Origin: Chitinophagales bacterium
GTDB lineage: Bacteria > Bacteroidota > Bacteroidia > Chitinophagales > Saprospiraceae
Reading direction: 5' to 3'
Assembly: GCA_017303475.1 (NCBI GenBank)
Contig: JAFLBO010000001.1
Location: forward strand, 646,706-710,705
DNA: 64,000 bases
The position numbers and the translations under genes are program-made. Shown one piece after another: positions 18,211 through 28,163 of the stretch; within the stretch, counting starts at the first letter, position 1, and each line of letters opens with the position of its first letter. Below the pieces are notes generated by a model that worked only from the letters and a program-made list of their open reading frames with translations, was not told where the DNA came from and did not search any database.

Positions 18211-18218
18211 TACCTTTG
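18211..18218 (+). promoter_or_regulatory. Bacteroidota-type -7 element for fabH
   Basis: TACCTTTG matches TAnnTTTG exactly and lies 31 bases before the fabH ATG at 18250. No clear -33 element is visible. Confidence 0.45.
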
Positions 18219-18249
18219 CCTCGGTTCTGACTATTATTAAATTCTTTTC

Positions 18250-19239
18250 ATGGGAAAAATTCATGCTGCCATTACTGGTGTTCACGGCTGGCTACCAGAA
18301 ACAAAACTCACCAATCTCGACCTGGAGAAAATGGTTGATACCAACGATGAATGGATACAATCCAGAACAGGTATCAAAGAACGCAGGATTTTAAAGACCC
18401 CGGGATGGGCAACCTCCGATATGTGCGCAGAGGCTGTGAAGGGTTTGTTGGAAAAAACCGGCGTAAAACCCGGTGAAATTGACATGATCATCGTGGCAAC
18501 TGTTACAGCCGACATGGTTTTTCCGGATACCGCAAATACTGTTTGTGATAAAATCGGGGCAAAAAACGCCTTTGGTTACGATATCAATGCGGCTTGTTCG
18601 GGCTTTTTGTTTGCCCTTTCTACAGGAGCACAATTCGTTCAAAATGAAACCTTTAAGAAGGTCATTGTGGTTGGTGCAGATATGATGTCGTCTATCATTG
18701 ACTATACTGACCGGAATACCTGCGTAATTTTTGGCGATGGTGCAGCAGCTGTGTTGCTGGAACCGCGGAAAGATGGAACCGGCATTTTGGACTTCGTACT
18801 TCGTGGAGATGGTTCAGGGCGGGAATTGCTACATATGAAAGCTGGCGGATCGCTTAAACCGGCTACCCTGGAAACCGTTACAGCGCGTGAACACTACGCC
18901 TGGCAGGATGGCAAACGGGTATTCGTTCATGCCGTAAAAGGCATGACCAGCACCTGTGAAGAAGTATTGCGCAGAAACAAAATGACCACTGATGACGTTC
19001 AATGGATAGTGCCACACCAGGCCAACATGCGAATCATTACCTCCGTGGCAGAGCATCTGCACTTCCCGATGGAACGTGTAATGGTCAATATTGAACGTTA
19101 TGGCAATACCACTGCGGCAACTTTGCCTCTTTGTTTGTGGGACTACGAAAAACAACTGAAAAAAGGCGACAACCTGATTCTGACAGCCTTTGGTGGCGGA
19201 TTCACCTGGGGAGCGGTTTACCTGAAATGGGCCTATTAA
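18250..19239 (+). CDS. fabH: Beta-ketoacyl-ACP synthase III
   Basis: Starts fatty acid synthesis by condensing an acyl-CoA starter with malonyl-ACP. 329 residues, normal length. The catalytic triad is complete: Cys116 in DINAACSGFL, His256 in WIVPHQANMR and Asn286 in ERYGNTTAATLP. The N-terminal half has the expected GWLPETKLTN and DEWIQSRTGIKER segments. The protein is cytosolic. It is preceded by its own promoter and ends with a 4-base overlap with the convergent DUF2007 gene. In this phylum the preferred starter may be branched, but that cannot be judged from sequence. Confidence 0.96.
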   Translation: MGKIHAAITGVHGWLPETKLTNLDLEKMVDTNDEWIQSRTGIKERRILKTPGWATSDMCAEAVKGLLEKTGVKPGEIDMIIVATVTADMVFPDTANTVCDKIGAKNAFGYDINAACSGFLFALSTGAQFVQNETFKKVIVVGADMMSSIIDYTDRNTCVIFGDGAAAVLLEPRKDGTGILDFVLRGDGSGRELLHMKAGGSLKPATLETVTAREHYAWQDGKRVFVHAVKGMTSTCEEVLRRNKMTTDDVQWIVPHQANMRIITSVAEHLHFPMERVMVNIERYGNTTAATLPLCLWDYEKQLKKGDNLILTAFGGGFTWGAVYLKWAY

Positions 19240-19613
19240 CCCATACCAACCCCTTGAACCAATAGCCATGCTAATAACAGGCCAATCAGTATGGCCAGGA
19301 TAATGATGGCCCCTTGTCCGCTGTTTTTCTGTGGCAAGGGGCCATCTGTTTCTATAGCGGCCTCTTGCAATATTTCCCGTGCCTGAGAAGCATCCAAGGG
19401 GTGAGTATGCAAACGTACGATGCCTGGAAGATGTGGCGTTACAGACTGGGAAACGGTGTTGGCTAAAAAGCAATGTATCCCTTCAGAACGAAGTCGGGCG
19501 GCGGCCACTTCAGCCTCCAGATTGGAATAAAATTTGGCTACCACCTCGCCCTCACCTGCCCATTCCGGCAGATCATCGAAGGCAAATTTGTCAAGAATAT
19601 CGTCCGAACGCAT
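19236..19613 (-). CDS. DUF2007 domain protein with C-terminal membrane anchor
   Basis: A 125-residue protein. Residues about 18-75 form a DUF2007 (PII-like fold) domain, seen in VVAKFYSNLEAEVAAARLRSEG and VRLHTHPLDASQAREIL; a single strongly hydrophobic helix closes the protein (AIIILAILIGLLLAWLLVQG). DUF2007 proteins are called putative signal-transducing proteins but no defined role is known. The domain would face the cytoplasm if the tail is a simple C-terminal anchor. It is convergent with fabH and divergent from the alpha/beta hydrolase gene, with about 26 bases between the two starts. Confidence 0.75.
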   Translation of the reverse strand: MRSDDILDKFAFDDLPEWAGEGEVVAKFYSNLEAEVAAARLRSEGIHCFLANTVSQSVTPHLPGIVRLHTHPLDASQAREILQEAAIETDGPLPQKNSGQGAIIILAILIGLLLAWLLVQGVGMG

Positions 19614-19639
19614 AACGTACTACTCAAACTGGTTTAAAC

Positions 19640-20560
19640 ATGCTCAAAAATAGAAAGAGACTCAGAATATTTCTGATTATCCTGACACTCCTGGTGCTGG
19701 TATTTGGTTATGTGGTAGAAAACGTATTGCCTTACGCAGGTATAAAACCTATGCGAAGGGGCCCTGAAGAAATGTCGTGGCTTTTACCCAAAGGTCCAAA
19801 ACCGGATGCCTACGGTCTGAACGCAGAAGCACTAGACATATTGTCGCCCGATCAACTGCATTTAAAAGCCTGGCTGGTGGGCTCCAACATTGATACCACC
19901 AAAGGAATAGTAGTGGTGTTGCACGGTATTTCTGCCTGCAAAGAAATCAACTATGAACGCGCGCGCATGCTAGCAGATATGGGCTATGGCAGTTTATTGC
20001 TCGATTTGCGGGCCCACGGCTCAAGTCAGGGCGATTATTGCACTTTCGGGTTTCATGAAAAAAACGATTTAAAAGCGGTTGCTGATACCCTGAGTGCCAG
20101 ATTTCCTGGCAAACCTCTGGGAATTTGGGGAGCATCATTGGGTGGCGCCATAAGTCTGCAATCCATGGCGGCCGACAACAGGTACCGCTTTGGCATCATA
20201 GAAAGCACCTTCCATGCTTTTGATCAGGTAGCGCTGGAATACCAGGCAGACTGGTTCTTCGGGCTACGCAGCGTCTGGTTGACCAACCACGTATTGCGTA
20301 AATCAGGCGCCATTGCACAATTCGACCCATTTTCCGTAAGGCCTATGGATGCGGCAGCTCTTATTCAAAATCCGGTATTGTTCATACATGGCGACAAAGA
20401 CGCGCGCATTCCCATGTGGTTTGGTCAAAAGAACTTCGATGCTTGTCCGGCGCCAGGAAAACGATGGTACAAAGTGCCTGGAGGCGGGCACAACGATCTT
20501 TGGAGAAAAGATGGAAAAGGTATGCGCGATCAAATCACTGCGTTTTTGGACGCTTTGTAA
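19640..20560 (+). CDS. Alpha/beta hydrolase with N-terminal membrane anchor
   Basis: 306 residues. The N-terminal 25 residues are hydrophobic (FLIILTLLVLVFGYVVEN) and act as an uncleaved anchor or signal. The hydrolase fold follows: oxyanion region VVVLHGISACKE, nucleophile serine in WGASLGGAISLQS, acid aspartate in FIHGDKDARIP, and histidine in GGGHNDLW near the C-terminus. The complete triad argues for an active esterase or peptidase-like enzyme of the BAAT/YfhR type. No substrate can be assigned. It stands alone between a divergent DUF2007 gene and a large secreted protein. Confidence 0.85.
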   Translation: MLKNRKRLRIFLIILTLLVLVFGYVVENVLPYAGIKPMRRGPEEMSWLLPKGPKPDAYGLNAEALDILSPDQLHLKAWLVGSNIDTTKGIVVVLHGISACKEINYERARMLADMGYGSLLLDLRAHGSSQGDYCTFGFHEKNDLKAVADTLSARFPGKPLGIWGASLGGAISLQSMAADNRYRFGIIESTFHAFDQVALEYQADWFFGLRSVWLTNHVLRKSGAIAQFDPFSVRPMDAAALIQNPVLFIHGDKDARIPMWFGQKNFDACPAPGKRWYKVPGGGHNDLWRKDGKGMRDQITAFLDAL

Positions 20561-20636
20561 CCAAACAGGTAATTAGTGGTGGAGCGAGGGGTGAAATCTC
20601 CGTATTTTGAACCCGAATTCCTTATTTATCCAAAAC

Positions 20637-22292
20637 ATGATCCGTTATCTCTGTCTGTTCATACTAAGCCTGGCAGGGTTGAGCTCCTTGCGGGCAACCC
20701 ATATCGTAGGTGGTGAAATCACATACAAGTGCCTGGGCAACAACAATTATGAAATCACACTGACAGTATATCGCGATTGTTACAATGGGCAGCCCTGGTT
20801 TGACAACCCCGCGCGCGTGGGCGTATATGAGAAAGGCAGCGACAGTGTTTTAGTGCGCAATCTGGCACTTCCTTACAATGCTTTCAGCAACGACACCCTG
20901 CCTATTGTGTTGAATAATCCTTGTTTAACGGTTCCTCCGGACGTTTGTGTACACAAGGCAACTTACAAAACCACAGTAAATTTACCGTTCAACCCCAAAG
21001 GTTATATACTGGTTTACCAGCGGTGTTGCAGAAACAAACTTATACGAAACCTTCCAGACCCTTTGAATACCGGCATCTCTTTTGTGGCTGAAATTTCAGC
21101 CCAGAGCCAGCAAGAATGTAATAATGCCGCAACGTTTATCAACTGGCCTCCGGTGGCTATCTGTATTCACCAGCCAATTGATTTTGACCATGCCGCAACT
21201 GATCCGGATGGCGATTCCCTGAGTTATCGACTTTGCACCCCATTTAATGGTCCTGACTCCCTGCTTCCACTCCCGAGTCCGCCGTTGGCTCCACCCTATC
21301 CTGAGCTGATTTGGCAGGATCCGCCGTATAATCTGTTGAATTTGCTGGGTGGCGATCCACTTAAAATAGATCCTTACACCGGTTTTATGACCGGGGTGCC
21401 TAATACGATTGGCAACTTTGTGGTAGGGGTTTGTGTAGATGAATACCGTGATGGAGAATTGTTATCTACTACAAGACGCGATTTTCAGTACAATGTGGCT
21501 GATTGCGGACAGCCCAATGCAGCATTTTTTCTGCCGGAAATACTTTGCGACACGCTAAACGTGAAATTTACCAATAAAAGCACCAATACCGACACCTATA
21601 CCTGGTATTTTGATTGGGAAAACCATCCTGATTGGCGATCGACAGACTTTTCCCCTATGTTTACCTACCCCGATACAGGCTCGTATACGATTGCGTTAAT
21701 TGCGGCGCCAGGGCTCCCCTGTGCTGACACGTTTTTCCAGGTTATCCAATTGGTAGAAACAGACGCGATGCTCAGTGTGAGCGCTGATCCGGAGGAAATT
21801 ATGTCGGGCGACACTTCACAACTACTGGCCAATCTGCCTGGCGCTGTCAGTTACAATTGGGTGGTCAACAATACATTATCTGCACTGACCATTGCCGATC
21901 CCCTGGCATTTCCTCCGGAAACCAGCACTTATACCGTTACGGCTCTATTGCCCAACGGTTGCAGGAAAACCGGAAGTGTTACAGTGCGTGTGCCCCCGCC
22001 AATATGTGCAGAACCTCTGATTTTCTTCCCAACCGGATTTTCTCCCAACGGTGATGGGGAAAACGATGTGCTGCAAATGGAAAGCAGCCTGGTCATTACC
22101 AAAGTTTATTGGGCTGTTTACAACCGTTGGGGTGAACGTATTTTTGAAGCCGACTCGCTGGATGACTTTTGGGATGGCATGTACAAAGGCCAGCCTCAAC
22201 CAGCAGAGACGTATGGCTTCTTTCTCCGCGTTCAGTGTGAGGAGGGTCAGCCGGAATTTATCAAAAAGGGGAACGTAACCTTATTGCGCTAG
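20637..22292 (+). CDS. Secreted PKD-domain protein with gliding-motility (CHU_C) C-terminus
   Basis: 551 residues from the ATG at 20637, which gives a signal peptide ending near SSLRA; the longer frame from 20607 is less likely. The next 270 residues begin THIVGGEITYKCLG, a start common to many large cell-surface proteins of Bacteroidota, followed by a cadherin-like stretch with ATDPDGDSLSY. A PKD-like domain occupies about residues 300-370 (FTNKSTNTDTYTWYFDW). The last 90 residues form the CHU_C domain (FSPNGDGENDVLQM, VYNRWGERIFEA, WDGMYKGQ), a T9SS cargo signal. Probably a surface adhesin or matrix protein. Convergent with the next gene. Confidence 0.85.
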   Translation: MIRYLCLFILSLAGLSSLRATHIVGGEITYKCLGNNNYEITLTVYRDCYNGQPWFDNPARVGVYEKGSDSVLVRNLALPYNAFSNDTLPIVLNNPCLTVPPDVCVHKATYKTTVNLPFNPKGYILVYQRCCRNKLIRNLPDPLNTGISFVAEISAQSQQECNNAATFINWPPVAICIHQPIDFDHAATDPDGDSLSYRLCTPFNGPDSLLPLPSPPLAPPYPELIWQDPPYNLLNLLGGDPLKIDPYTGFMTGVPNTIGNFVVGVCVDEYRDGELLSTTRRDFQYNVADCGQPNAAFFLPEILCDTLNVKFTNKSTNTDTYTWYFDWENHPDWRSTDFSPMFTYPDTGSYTIALIAAPGLPCADTFFQVIQLVETDAMLSVSADPEEIMSGDTSQLLANLPGAVSYNWVVNNTLSALTIADPLAFPPETSTYTVTALLPNGCRKTGSVTVRVPPPICAEPLIFFPTGFSPNGDGENDVLQMESSLVITKVYWAVYNRWGERIFEADSLDDFWDGMYKGQPQPAETYGFFLRVQCEEGQPEFIKKGNVTLLR

Positions 22293-22334
22293 CATTAGAC
22301 AGTCACTACTAAACTAATTAGGTTTACTGCCTAT

Positions 22335-23573
22335 TTATCGAATCAGGGAAAATGACCCTGTTTCAATGAAAGTTGTGCCATCAATGCGCTCCAGTTCTGC
22401 CCAGAATATATAGGAGTCTATGTGCATGATTTGCCCTCTGAAAGTTCCATCCCAACCATAATCCGGAAGATCCGGAGGGATATTCGTCACATCAAACAAC
22501 AATTCGCCCCAACGGTCGGCGATAAACATCCGACGAATCAGTTGCACCCCGTTGTCGGCGCCCAGGTAATAACGATTGTTGGGAAAATTGGCATCAGGAT
22601 TGAACACAGTAGGTGCATACACCCGGTTTTTGTTGGATACCCTTATCCGGATATCGTCTTTTAGCACACAACCTGTGGAATCTACTGCGGTAATGCTGAA
22701 GGAGGCTGAATTAAGCAGGGTTATGCAACGTTCCTGGCAACTGGAATCCGCACAAGGTGGCGTGGGCGACCAGGTTAAACTGACCGGATTCATGCCGTAT
22801 TGTTCCTGTATACAAATGGTATCACCTTTGATGATTTCACGGTCTTCGCCCAGGTATACCCACAGTTCGCGGAAGGAAATACTCACCTGAACCAGAGAAT
22901 CGCAGCCATTAGCGCCGGCGTTTTTCAGAAGTTCATACCCTACCCTGTTATTTTCATCGTACGTAATACCGTTGATCACTATTGAGCCTCCGGGGCAAAG
23001 CGTATCATTAAATACACTAAAAGGTATGGGTATGGGCCTCAATTGCACCATAAGGATACTGTCGCAGGCGCCATTGGGAATTACTTCAACTCCTTCTCTT
23101 TCGAATGCCGTATACAGGTGACCGTTTATGATAACCGAATCGCCTTCACAAATAGGAGGATCATACAGATGAACCACCTTTCTGAAGGTAAGCTGCACGT
23201 GAATGATGCTATCGCATCCATTTACCGAGCCATCGTCAATAAATTCTTCGCCTATATAATTTCCAGCGTGGTAAGCCGTACCATTAACCCAAAGCGTATC
23301 TCCTTCACAGAGTGTTTGGTTCAGGGTTACTTCCATGACAGGATTGAAAGTCAGCTCCACATGAATTACGCTGTCTATCCCACCTTGTGCGGCGCCAGGC
23401 AGAATAACTGTGCCCGTAGGATTGGACGCAGAAAAAAACTGGGAAATGACCAGTACCGTCTGGTTATTGCAAAAGGTATCGCGGTAGGTAGCATGCCCTG
23501 GCTGCGCAAAGGAAATGGTACTGCAGGCCAACAAAATAGCCAATACAGGTAAAGCAGTTTTTGGGTGGATCAT
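22335..23573 (-). CDS. Secreted repeat protein with CHU_C-type C-terminal domain
   Basis: 412 residues from the ATG at 23573 (an ATG at 23588 is also possible), with a signal peptide ending near STISFAQ. The body contains at least three copies of a repeat of about 75 residues marked by LCEGDTLWVNG, ICEGDSVIINGHLY and LCPGGSIVINGITY, each followed by a conserved CDSIIHVQL-like strand. The C-terminal 85 residues resemble the CHU_C sorting domain (VFNPDANFPNN, FIADRWGELLFDV, WDGTFRGQ), although the usual SPNGDG motif is degenerate. The protein should therefore be exported by the T9SS and attached to or released from the surface. Function of the repeats is unknown. Confidence 0.8.
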   Translation of the reverse strand: MIHPKTALPVLAILLACSTISFAQPGHATYRDTFCNNQTVLVISQFFSASNPTGTVILPGAAQGGIDSVIHVELTFNPVMEVTLNQTLCEGDTLWVNGTAYHAGNYIGEEFIDDGSVNGCDSIIHVQLTFRKVVHLYDPPICEGDSVIINGHLYTAFEREGVEVIPNGACDSILMVQLRPIPIPFSVFNDTLCPGGSIVINGITYDENNRVGYELLKNAGANGCDSLVQVSISFRELWVYLGEDREIIKGDTICIQEQYGMNPVSLTWSPTPPCADSSCQERCITLLNSASFSITAVDSTGCVLKDDIRIRVSNKNRVYAPTVFNPDANFPNNRYYLGADNGVQLIRRMFIADRWGELLFDVTNIPPDLPDYGWDGTFRGQIMHIDSYIFWAELERIDGTTFIETGSFSLIR

Positions 23574-23630
23574 GTTGAAAAGGTTCATACCGGTTTTTAC
23601 AGCTGAGAAGGCATGAATTAGGATTAAAAC

Positions 23631-24173
23631 TTACTGTTTTTTAAGAACGGCTCGTTGGAACACAGAACAAGGGAAGGTTTTTACCTCAGGTATTTCTTCT
23701 TCTCCCTGTTTGGTGTTTCCGGTAGAACTTACGGCAGTTTCCGTGCCAGAAATGACTTCGAATACTAAAGTTTGGTTATCTGTTTTTTCATAAGTGCAAA
23801 GTACACGACTTCCCTGCACTACAAACCAGCACAAAAGTTTGGGGCCGTAAAGATAGCTTTCCATCACAATGGAGTTCTTTTCATCCACTTTCCATTGCCC
23901 TTTTTCCGGCGCAACCGGCACTAATTCATAAGGGCGCCAATCCTGTTCTTTGGAGCCGTAAATCATCCCAAAGGTATACCGCCCCTGGGTAGATGTGTCG
24001 ATTTTGTGAATTTCAACGGTCATATCTACGGAATTCACCTTCCCTTTGCCGTTAAAAATTTCCAGGCTGCCTTTCCAATCACCTACCCAGGATTCCGGAA
24101 AATTTGTGTTTTGAGCATAAATAATGCAGGTTTGCAGGCATGCGAAGGACAAAAGAAGAGTGAGTTTTCTCAT
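23631..24173 (-). CDS. Secreted protein of unknown function, lipocalin-like pattern
   Basis: A 180-residue protein with a clear signal peptide (MRKLTLLLSFACLQTCIIYAQ). The mature part opens with WVGDWKGSLEIFNG, a pattern seen at the start of small beta-barrels that bind lipids or haem, and continues with alternating strands (YTFGMIYGSKEQDW, VFEVISGTE). I do not recognise a named family. It lies upstream of the CHU_C repeat gene on the same strand with about 40 bases between them, so the two may be co-transcribed. The region between this gene and the next start on the other strand is only about 110 bases and shows no clear promoter motif. Confidence 0.65.
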   Translation of the reverse strand: MRKLTLLLSFACLQTCIIYAQNTNFPESWVGDWKGSLEIFNGKGKVNSVDMTVEIHKIDTSTQGRYTFGMIYGSKEQDWRPYELVPVAPEKGQWKVDEKNSIVMESYLYGPKLLCWFVVQGSRVLCTYEKTDNQTLVFEVISGTETAVSSTGNTKQGEEEIPEVKTFPCSVFQRAVLKKQ

Positions 24174-24284
24174 GAAAGACGTTTTTTATGAGGCAAAAAT
24201 AGCCAAGAATACTTTGCAGGGCAAAAACTCCTAATTTGCTGCCGAAATTAATGCAACCATTTACCCTGTTACAACACTTTTCCG

Positions 24285-26066
24285 ATGAAACTACCTAGTC
24301 CCGGATTCCTGATTACGGCTTTTGCTCAGGTATTAAGACGTTTTCCGGCCGCTATGCTATGTGCTGTTGCCGGCGCCATTACTTTGATCATTATGCTCGA
24401 TATAAACAATATCGAGTCGGAAACCCGGCTGGCGCGCTACATGATCACTTTTATTTTGGGCATTTCGTTACAAACAGCTATTGTTGGTTTTGGCGAATCC
24501 CGGAAATGGGCGCCTGTAAAATTGCTGGCGGCACAAGGTTTAGGTGTTTTGGTCCTGGTTGGCTGCTGGTGGTGGTTGGATACAAGTCATAAAAAGTTTG
24601 AAGACTTGATTTTGCCCCAGTATATGGCCCTCTTACTGGTTTTACACCTGGCTGTGGCTGTGGCGCCGTATATAAAACAAGGGAGCGTGCGTGAATTTTG
24701 GGAATACAACCGGCAATTGTTTGCCAATCTGGTTATTGGCGCATCTTTCACGCTCATTTTGTTTGCAGGGCTTTCCATTGCGGCATTTGCCATAGACCAA
24801 CTGTTTGGCATACATATTCGGGATGAATGGTACATGCGCTTGTTTGTCATGCTCGGCGGTGTTTTCAATACGGCCTATTTTCTGCATCATTTCCCGCGTT
24901 TGGATGAGGCAGAACAGGAGGAAGAAGGTTCCTACAATTGGGTATTCCGCACCCTTTGCAAGTTTATTCTGATTCCCATTGTGTTGTTGTATTTCCTGAT
25001 TCTTTATGCATTTGGTGCAAAAATCGGACTGGAATGGAATCTGCCACAAGGCTGGATAGGTTCATTGGTGATTGGTTTTTCTGTTGCAGGAATCTTCACC
25101 TATTTGCTGAATTTTTACTTGCCAGAACAAGATCCCAATATTCTGGTAGTGAGTTTCAAGCGCTGGTTTTGGTGGGTATTGCTGCCATTAACCGGGTTGC
25201 TTTTCCTGGCCATTGGCCGCCGTATCAGCGATTATGGGGTCACAGAAGAGCGATTTATTGTGGCAACGCTGGGGGTTTGGCTTTTACTCAACTGCCTGTA
25301 TTTTCTGTTTTCTAAAACCGACAACATCAAATTCATTCCTATTTCCCTGGGCATATTTGCCCTTGCCTGGTCGTTCGGTCCATTGAGCGCGCTTAATGTT
25401 TCAATCAGAAGTCAACAGCGGATTTTGATTACCAATCTGGAAAGAATTGAACGATTTGCCTCTGGTAGCATGAAACCTGGTACTAAGCCGGTAACCGATC
25501 TGGAATACCAGCAAATTAGTTCTGCAGCCTATTATTTATCCAAAAAAGACGGATTGAAGGAACTTTTACCCGTCACTATGGATAGTTTGGCCAACAGCCC
25601 GGATCAATTACTAAGTTGGTTGAAAATATTGCCTGTGATAGCAGAAGATGCTATTAAAACGGTGAATATCAGCCCTAAAGACTACATGGAGCCTATGCCG
25701 GTGCAAGGATTTGACATAGCCTATCGGGTAGACTTGTCAACGCCTCAGGTAGAAAACCGGGAAATACATAGTGTTTTTGAGGCATCTCCGGATGGTATGT
25801 TTTTGGAATGGTATGATCTAAGCAAAACGCCTTATACCCTTATTGAACGGTTTAGTTTAAAACCGGCCTTGGATCGTTGGGCGGAAAAAATGGAGCCTAA
25901 CCAGACTTACACTTACACCGAACTTACTATTCAGGACCGAAGCATTTTGCTCACAGGAACTAAAGGTAATATTCGATTAATAGTGGAAAATGGCCAGATT
26001 GAAATTGAAGGCGACCAGGTTCGGTTGGAAAGCGCTAACAGTTGGATATTGCTTAAAAAGAAATAG
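24285..26066 (+). CDS. DUF4153 multi-spanning membrane protein
   Basis: 593 residues. The first 400 residues contain about 10 to 12 hydrophobic helices, including the charged re-entrant region IRDEWYMRLFVMLGGVFNTAYFL typical of DUF4153. The last 190 residues are hydrophilic and mostly beta, likely outside the membrane. Proteins of this type are widespread in Bacteroidota with no assigned role. The start at 24285 gives a basic N-terminus followed directly by the first helix. The gene converges with the following CHU_C gene, with only 3 bases between the stops. Confidence 0.75.
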   Translation: MKLPSPGFLITAFAQVLRRFPAAMLCAVAGAITLIIMLDINNIESETRLARYMITFILGISLQTAIVGFGESRKWAPVKLLAAQGLGVLVLVGCWWWLDTSHKKFEDLILPQYMALLLVLHLAVAVAPYIKQGSVREFWEYNRQLFANLVIGASFTLILFAGLSIAAFAIDQLFGIHIRDEWYMRLFVMLGGVFNTAYFLHHFPRLDEAEQEEEGSYNWVFRTLCKFILIPIVLLYFLILYAFGAKIGLEWNLPQGWIGSLVIGFSVAGIFTYLLNFYLPEQDPNILVVSFKRWFWWVLLPLTGLLFLAIGRRISDYGVTEERFIVATLGVWLLLNCLYFLFSKTDNIKFIPISLGIFALAWSFGPLSALNVSIRSQQRILITNLERIERFASGSMKPGTKPVTDLEYQQISSAAYYLSKKDGLKELLPVTMDSLANSPDQLLSWLKILPVIAEDAIKTVNISPKDYMEPMPVQGFDIAYRVDLSTPQVENREIHSVFEASPDGMFLEWYDLSKTPYTLIERFSLKPALDRWAEKMEPNQTYTYTELTIQDRSILLTGTKGNIRLIVENGQIEIEGDQVRLESANSWILLKKK

Positions 26067-26069
26067 GTC

Positions 26070-28103
26070 TTAACGGAGGAGCAACAGATCGCCGGATCGT
26101 TGCTCCTCCGTACCGGCTGAAGTGCGAAATTGCAGCAGCCAGGTATACACTCCTGCCTGTACATTTTTACTCCCAACCTGTCCATTCCAACGAATGTCGC
26201 TTCCCTCTGAGGCAACATAACATAGATTACCCCAGCGATCGAAAATACGGCACATTATCGGGGTAAGGCCGGGTTCAAAAAACACTTCCCAGGTATCGTT
26301 GCTGCCATCATCGTTCGGGGAAAACACATTGGGAGTATATAGGATAGGCTCCCCACAATCTGCAAAACGCACATCAAGCGTATCAGAAACCAGACATTGA
26401 TCTTTTGAAGCGCTTAAAATCCATTTACCCTCTTCAGGAAAACTCCAAACGCGCGCATTCCCGGTAAATCCATCCTGCCATTTCCATTGGTTAAATCCCG
26501 GGACTTCTGCTTTTAAGATAAAAGGTTTGTTCGGACAAACAGCCGTATCACTCACTGGAAATAATGAAATGTTCGGTGAATTAACCACCAACAAGGTGTC
26601 TTCCATTTTTTGAAGGCAGGCGCCAATTGCGGCTTTTAGTTGTATAAGGTATCGACCTGCTACCTGCCAGCTAACATCTGATACAGTAGGAGCATTCGAA
26701 GGATTTTGTTGAGCGCCTCCCAGCGTCCAGGTCCAGCTTTCAGCACACACACTACCTGGCGCCGACAACTGTAATGTACTACCTGCGCATAGCGAATCAG
26801 GCAGCTCAAAATGCGCTGATATTGCTTCAGAAGGACAGCAATTTGACAGCGCTAACACAGTTGAAACAGAGGCAAAAATGCGGTCTGTTACCGGATCACT
26901 AATATCTGTTGATGTGAAAGCAACAGGAATATGTTGCAATAAAACGGGAGTTAACACCGGCGTTTCTGCAGGAAAGAATGGACAATCCGTGCCTGGAACT
27001 CCATTGCAGTCTACAGTAAACAAACGCCCGCCTCCTTCAATTTGATTGGCTTGCGCCACACAAATACTGCCGTTGGCCAGGGCCGACATAGCTGTTACCT
27101 TATACGAGGTACAATCTTCTACATGCCTTGCCCACTCAACATCGGTTCCGGCGCCATTTACGCGCAGAAGTGCAAATCGCTGATTGCCATTACGGACTGC
27201 CAGTATCAGGGCATCGTCGGTGGTAACACGGATACTAAAAAGACTTAAATTATCCGGGAGTTCAAAGCACCATGCGGGGCTTCCATCTGCCCTTACTCTG
27301 GTTACCGCAAATTTGTCGCCGTGTTTACCCATAAAAGCCAGGTCGCCATTGGAAAAAACGCCACCATCACGCATAAAATAGAAGGACTGAAATCGGTAGG
27401 CTTGTATCAGACTTCCATTCGCCGAGAATTGCATTAAAAGGCCATCAGGAACGGAAAAGCCCATTGATCCATAGCCAAAAAAGGTTCCTGAAGGGCCGGG
27501 CGCCAAGCCATTGAATGCTGTTGGTTCATCTGTTTTCCAAAACCGTCGCAACTGCATGGCGCCTGAAGGGTCCACACGATAGATAAGAGACTGGTTGAAA
27601 TCAGGAAGATCGTCTGTGAACCCCATGGCATGTGCTGCCCAGAGATTGCCATCCGGATGCACCAACAATTGTGTGCCGGTGGAAAATGGGCCGTATCGTT
27701 TTTGTGGAGGTAATGCCAACTCCCACAATATATTGCCCTGTGCGTCCATATGCAACAGTATCAGGTAGTTATCCGGGGCTGAAGAAAAGGCGCCTTTTCG
27801 GAACAACAGGTAAAATTGGCCGTTACCTGCATCCGCCAGGTGCAGGTTGCCATAACTGATATCAGTGCCTGGCAATACCGGGCACAATGATTTCATCCAA
27901 ACCGGGTTGCCTTCTTTATTGATGTTTATTAACTCAATGCAAGCGCCCTGAATACCAGCCCAAATGAAACCTCCATCTGGCAAATGCAACAAGCCATCTG
28001 CGCCTTCCATACCCTGTACTTTTAGGTTGAATGGAGTTTGTCCGCACAAACATGTGCTGAAAACCAGCAGCGCGAACAGGCAATTTTTCACTTTAGGTTG
28101 CAT
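26070..28103 (-). CDS. Large secreted CHU_C protein with PKD-like domain
   Basis: 677 residues from the ATG at 28103 (28112 is an alternative), with a signal peptide ending near STCLCGQ. The first 390 residues read as a beta-propeller built from repeated strands such as GGFIWAGIQGACIEL, GNLWAAHAMG and DGGVFSNGDLAFMG. A PKD-like region follows (WTWTLGGAQQNPSNAP), and the last 90 residues are the CHU_C domain (FSPNDDGSNDTWEVFF, IFDRWGNLCYV). It is a T9SS-exported surface protein; the propeller may bind a polymer but no ligand is known. It diverges from the M1-barrel gene. Confidence 0.82.
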   Translation of the reverse strand: MQPKVKNCLFALLVFSTCLCGQTPFNLKVQGMEGADGLLHLPDGGFIWAGIQGACIELININKEGNPVWMKSLCPVLPGTDISYGNLHLADAGNGQFYLLFRKGAFSSAPDNYLILLHMDAQGNILWELALPPQKRYGPFSTGTQLLVHPDGNLWAAHAMGFTDDLPDFNQSLIYRVDPSGAMQLRRFWKTDEPTAFNGLAPGPSGTFFGYGSMGFSVPDGLLMQFSANGSLIQAYRFQSFYFMRDGGVFSNGDLAFMGKHGDKFAVTRVRADGSPAWCFELPDNLSLFSIRVTTDDALILAVRNGNQRFALLRVNGAGTDVEWARHVEDCTSYKVTAMSALANGSICVAQANQIEGGGRLFTVDCNGVPGTDCPFFPAETPVLTPVLLQHIPVAFTSTDISDPVTDRIFASVSTVLALSNCCPSEAISAHFELPDSLCAGSTLQLSAPGSVCAESWTWTLGGAQQNPSNAPTVSDVSWQVAGRYLIQLKAAIGACLQKMEDTLLVVNSPNISLFPVSDTAVCPNKPFILKAEVPGFNQWKWQDGFTGNARVWSFPEEGKWILSASKDQCLVSDTLDVRFADCGEPILYTPNVFSPNDDGSNDTWEVFFEPGLTPIMCRIFDRWGNLCYVASEGSDIRWNGQVGSKNVQAGVYTWLLQFRTSAGTEEQRSGDLLLLR

Positions 28104-28130
28104 TTCGTTCAAAGGTCAACCGATGTTCCC

Positions 28131-28138
28131 TAAGTTTG
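28131..28138 (+). promoter_or_regulatory. Bacteroidota-type -7 element for the M1-barrel gene
   Basis: TAAGTTTG matches TAnnTTTG and lies 25 bases before the ATG at 28164. The divergent CHU_C gene has only a near match (GACCTTTG) on the other strand. Confidence 0.45.
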
Positions 28139-28163
28139 CCACTTAAGTTCGATTTTTTTTGCC